From the NCBI GenBank assembly GCA_005656395.1, contig SRSI01000048.1, forward strand, positions 124,001 to 188,000: 64,000 nt of DNA. Reading direction: 5' to 3'. Under the pieces are notes generated by a model. The model was not told where the DNA came from. It worked only from the letters and a program-made list of their open reading frames with translations, and did not search any database. Origin of the DNA: Strongyloides papillosus (Eukaryota > Nematoda > Chromadorea > Rhabditida > Strongyloididae). Below are positions 61,602 to 64,000 of this stretch, piece after piece. Position numbers and translations under genes: made by a program. How positions within the stretch are numbered: the first letter of the stretch is position 1; each line of letters begins with the position of its first letter.

Positions 61602-64000
61602 TTAATGATTATTGGTAAATTTGTTGCTCGAAATCACTGAAAAATAAATATTAATTATTGTTATAAGGTGAAGCATTAGTATTATGAGTTTTTAAGGGAA
61701 TATCATTATAAAATATCATGCAAAAATTTTATGTCTTTATGTCTGTCTTTTTTAAAAATTGTCTTTTATAAAGATCTGTCTTATTGTTCCTGATTAAATA
61801 TTTTTTGTACGATGTAACATACTTTGTAAGTTTAATTTTGTTTCAGCTGAACTAGCTCCAGAAGGATTACGAATAATACAAGTGTATACACCACTATTTC
61901 CGAAATTAGCCTTTGTTATTTCTAATGAAGAGGAGTTGTCCGTTGTTGTAATCTTAAGAATAAAAAATTAATAAAAGTTATTTAATTAATTACTTTACCT
62001 TATAATTTAACTGTCCATCATCAATTTGTTTATTATTGTGGCTCCAAACAACTGTTGGAGCTGGGGTTCCAGTAAATTGTACAGCAAATTTGGCATTTTG
62101 GCCTTGTCGTGCATTGACTGGTTGAGGTGTACTAGTAAATGTTGGAGCAACACCAGCTTCTGGTTTACCTTCAACTTTAACATTACTTCCGATTTCATCA
62201 ATAATCTTTCCACTATTTCTCGTTACAGCAGCAATTTTACCATATTTTGGTTTGAGGACTAAATTAGCAACTGTAGTTGCTTTACCAGCAGGATTGACAG
62301 CTTCACATTTATACTCTGCAACATCATCTTGATGTACTGATAGTAATTTAAGCCAAGCCTCATTATCTGAATTTCCAATTTCATATGATCTTCCTGGTTT
62401 AACTGGCTCATTATTTCTAAACCACCTAATAGTTGGTTCTGGAGAACCTGTAAAACTAGCTCTAAATTCAGCTGGTTTATTTTCAGCTGAAACTATTGGT
62501 TGAATTTGAGTTGTAAATTTAGGAGCTTCCAATCTTGGTCCTGCTTCTTGTCCTTTACCTGTTTTAGTAAGAATACAATTAAGTCTAGATTTACATCTAG
62601 CTTCGCCTGATACATTTTTAAGAACACATTCATATACACCACTGTCAACAGGAAGTACCTTATCCAATACTAATTTTGCTTCATCATTTTCGAAAGTTTG
62701 CTTATATCTATCATCATTTGGTAATTGTTTTCCATCCTTGAACCATGTAATTGTTGGTGTTGGTTTTCCAGAAACTCCACAAGTAAATGTTGCTGTACTA
62801 TTTTGTGGGACACGTACATCACTCATTTGTTTTAAGAAGTTAGGTGCTACACCACGTTCTACTGGTGCTGTAAGTGCTAAACTAGCTGAGCTTTCACATT
62901 TACCAGCAACATTTGAAATACGACAGGCATACTCTCCAGCATGAGATTCTTTGAGTTTTCCTAATTCCAATGTTGATTTTTTACCTTCAGTACGAATTTG
63001 TCTTTCGAATGTTGGTTTTAATTCACGATTATTGTGAAGCCAGACAACTGTAATAGGTTGGTCACCTTCAAATTCACAGGTAAATTTGGCTGATTTTGCA
63101 ATTTCTGCTTGGACAGGTTTAAGTTGCTGTGTAAATGTTGGAGGTGATTTTTGAGATTGTGCCAATTTCGTTGGTTGAGGCTAAAATTAAAAAATAATAA
63201 TTATATGAAAAATAGAATATTATACAAATAAATAAAAGATACATACACGTGTCATTGAGAAACCAACAGTCTTTTCTCGACTTCTGGGACTATAAACAAA
63301 TTCAGTACGTTGGACAGAGGTTAAATCATAAGTTTCTGATTGAATAGAAAGGACATTAGGACTATCAACGAAAGTCTTTTGTTCACGATAAGCTTGATAG
63401 ACAAGTGTACTCTAAAACATGCAACAAACATATAACATAAATCAAAATACGTAACACATTTAAAAATAAATACAATTAAGATATATCCTTACCTTATTTG
63501 GAACAGTTACTTTCCCGAAAGCTTCTTTTTCTTTAACTTCAACTTGTTTCAAGTCTTTACTCTCAACAACAACATGTTCATTTTCTTTAACTAAGTTAGG
63601 TTGGTACTTTGTCTTTAATGGTACTTGATCTTTATGAGGTATTAATTTTTCTTTAACAATTGGAGCCTTTTGTTTTACTGAAGCTAATTTAGCTTTGGTA
63701 TCTTCTATAACAATTGGTGTATTTTCAGGTAACTCTGAAGCTCTCTTTGGTTTGGCAGTCTTCAATTTAACTTGATCTCTTGCTGGTACATCAACCTCAG
63801 GAGGAGGTGTTGGAACACGTTTGAATTTAGATTCAACATCCTTCTTTCCAAGAGCAGAATATCCATCAGCCCATTCTGGTTTGGGAGACTTGAATCTTTT
63901 ATCTTTACCCTCCTCATCAGAAGGTTTCTTAACATTCTTAAGATTAACCTTTGGTAACTCTTCTTGTTTGTGTTCAAATTTATTAAGTTGACCAGATTTA
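61602..64000 (-). CDS. sarcomeric Ig-domain protein, kettin/titin/twitchin class (5' part beyond the window)
   Basis: C-terminal 672 residues of a larger muscle Ig protein. Exons in transcript order: 64000-63493 (enters mid-gene), 63411-63247, 63180-61999, 61952-61823 and a short last exon 61636-61602. All joins keep phase. Order: a Lys/Pro/Glu-rich unstructured segment (with PEWADGYSALG and VPTPPPEVDVPARDQ), a Ser/Thr/Tyr-rich segment (YDLTSVQRTEFVYSPRSREK), then four I-set Ig domains near 63145-62870, 62865-62575, 62545-62255 and 62150-61830. The Igs keep the Trp and most of the DSGxYxC cysteine pattern. Linkers between Igs vary from about 6 to 32 residues. Codon use is clearly less AT-biased than in the neighbouring titin-like gene, suggesting high expression. 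Kettin (ketn-1) is my first guess, but twitchin or another titin-like gene cannot be excluded. The last exon, encoding only a tail ending SSNKFTNNH, is uncertain. Confidence 0.8.
61637..61822 (-). other. last intron of the sarcomeric Ig gene, with a recurring segment
   Basis: Donor GTATGT at 61822-61817 and acceptor TTTTTCAG ending at 61637; 186 bases, longer than the other introns of this gene. It contains at 61739-61800 a segment very like that at 26097-26162 (ATGTCTGTCTTT ... TTTTATAAAG ... TCTTATTGTT ... TTAAATATTTT). Confidence 0.6.

Noticed and set aside
1..64000. CRISPR arrays, bacterial operons, or horizontally acquired prokaryotic genes
   Set aside because: The genes are intron-bearing and of animal families throughout; no direct-repeat/spacer array or bacterial-type gene was seen.

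Overview
The window looks like a piece of a very AT-rich nematode genome. The evidence is: many tiny introns of 35 to 55 bases with GTAAGT/GTATGT donors and short TTTTAG/TTTCAG acceptors; giant sarcomeric Ig/FN3 proteins; a fast-evolving seven-transmembrane receptor of nematode chemoreceptor type; a worm-style Kv channel; and a giant tandem chitin-binding protein. Base composition and intron size fit clade IV parasites such as Strongyloides or its relatives. That placement is inference; no species-specific marker was seen.

Layout. 1-1060 (minus): a glucuronosyltransferase of the GlcAT-I family, cut by the window edge. 1326-1742 (minus): a small secreted ten-cysteine protein. 2200-2883 (minus): a Rab7-like GTPase. 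3904-17865 (plus): a titin-like coding block of nine exons with 13 Ig domains. 18002-19537 (minus): a Kv-type potassium channel resembling EXP-2, followed by about 6.6 kb of mostly non-coding AT-rich DNA. That stretch holds a decayed copy of a titin Ig exon and a GC-richer island with tRNA-like boxes. 26192-42389 (plus): a second titin-like block of six exons with a Lys/Glu-rich spring-like repeat region of about 5.6 kb, 17 Ig and 5 FN3 domains, and no kinase. The second block starts at a splice acceptor in an open frame without an ATG. I therefore interpret the two blocks as one titin (TTN-1-like) gene with the channel gene nested antisense in an intron of about 8.5 kb.

43065-43484 (minus): a small protein of unknown function. 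44418-54753 (plus): a secreted protein of 3399 residues in four exons with about 40 six-cysteine chitin-binding (CBM14/peritrophin-A) modules. Sixteen of these form a recently expanded array whose later part repeats as pairs. 54944-55976 (minus): a seven-transmembrane receptor. 56176-56810: two perfect palindromes and a possible decayed gene. 57093-59572 (minus): glutaminyl-tRNA synthetase, divergent from a C2H2 zinc-finger gene at 60003-60950 (plus). 61602-64000 (minus): the C-terminal part of a second sarcomeric Ig protein (kettin/titin/twitchin class), cut by the window edge.

The two muscle Ig genes would act in the sarcomere as elastic or scaffold proteins. The channel would control membrane excitability and, in C. 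elegans, EXP-2 acts in muscle. The chitin-binding giant would act on chitinous extracellular matrix such as eggshell, pharyngeal lining or cuticle. Exon joins were checked by hand for reading phase, and the summed exon lengths of the multi-exon genes are whole numbers of codons.
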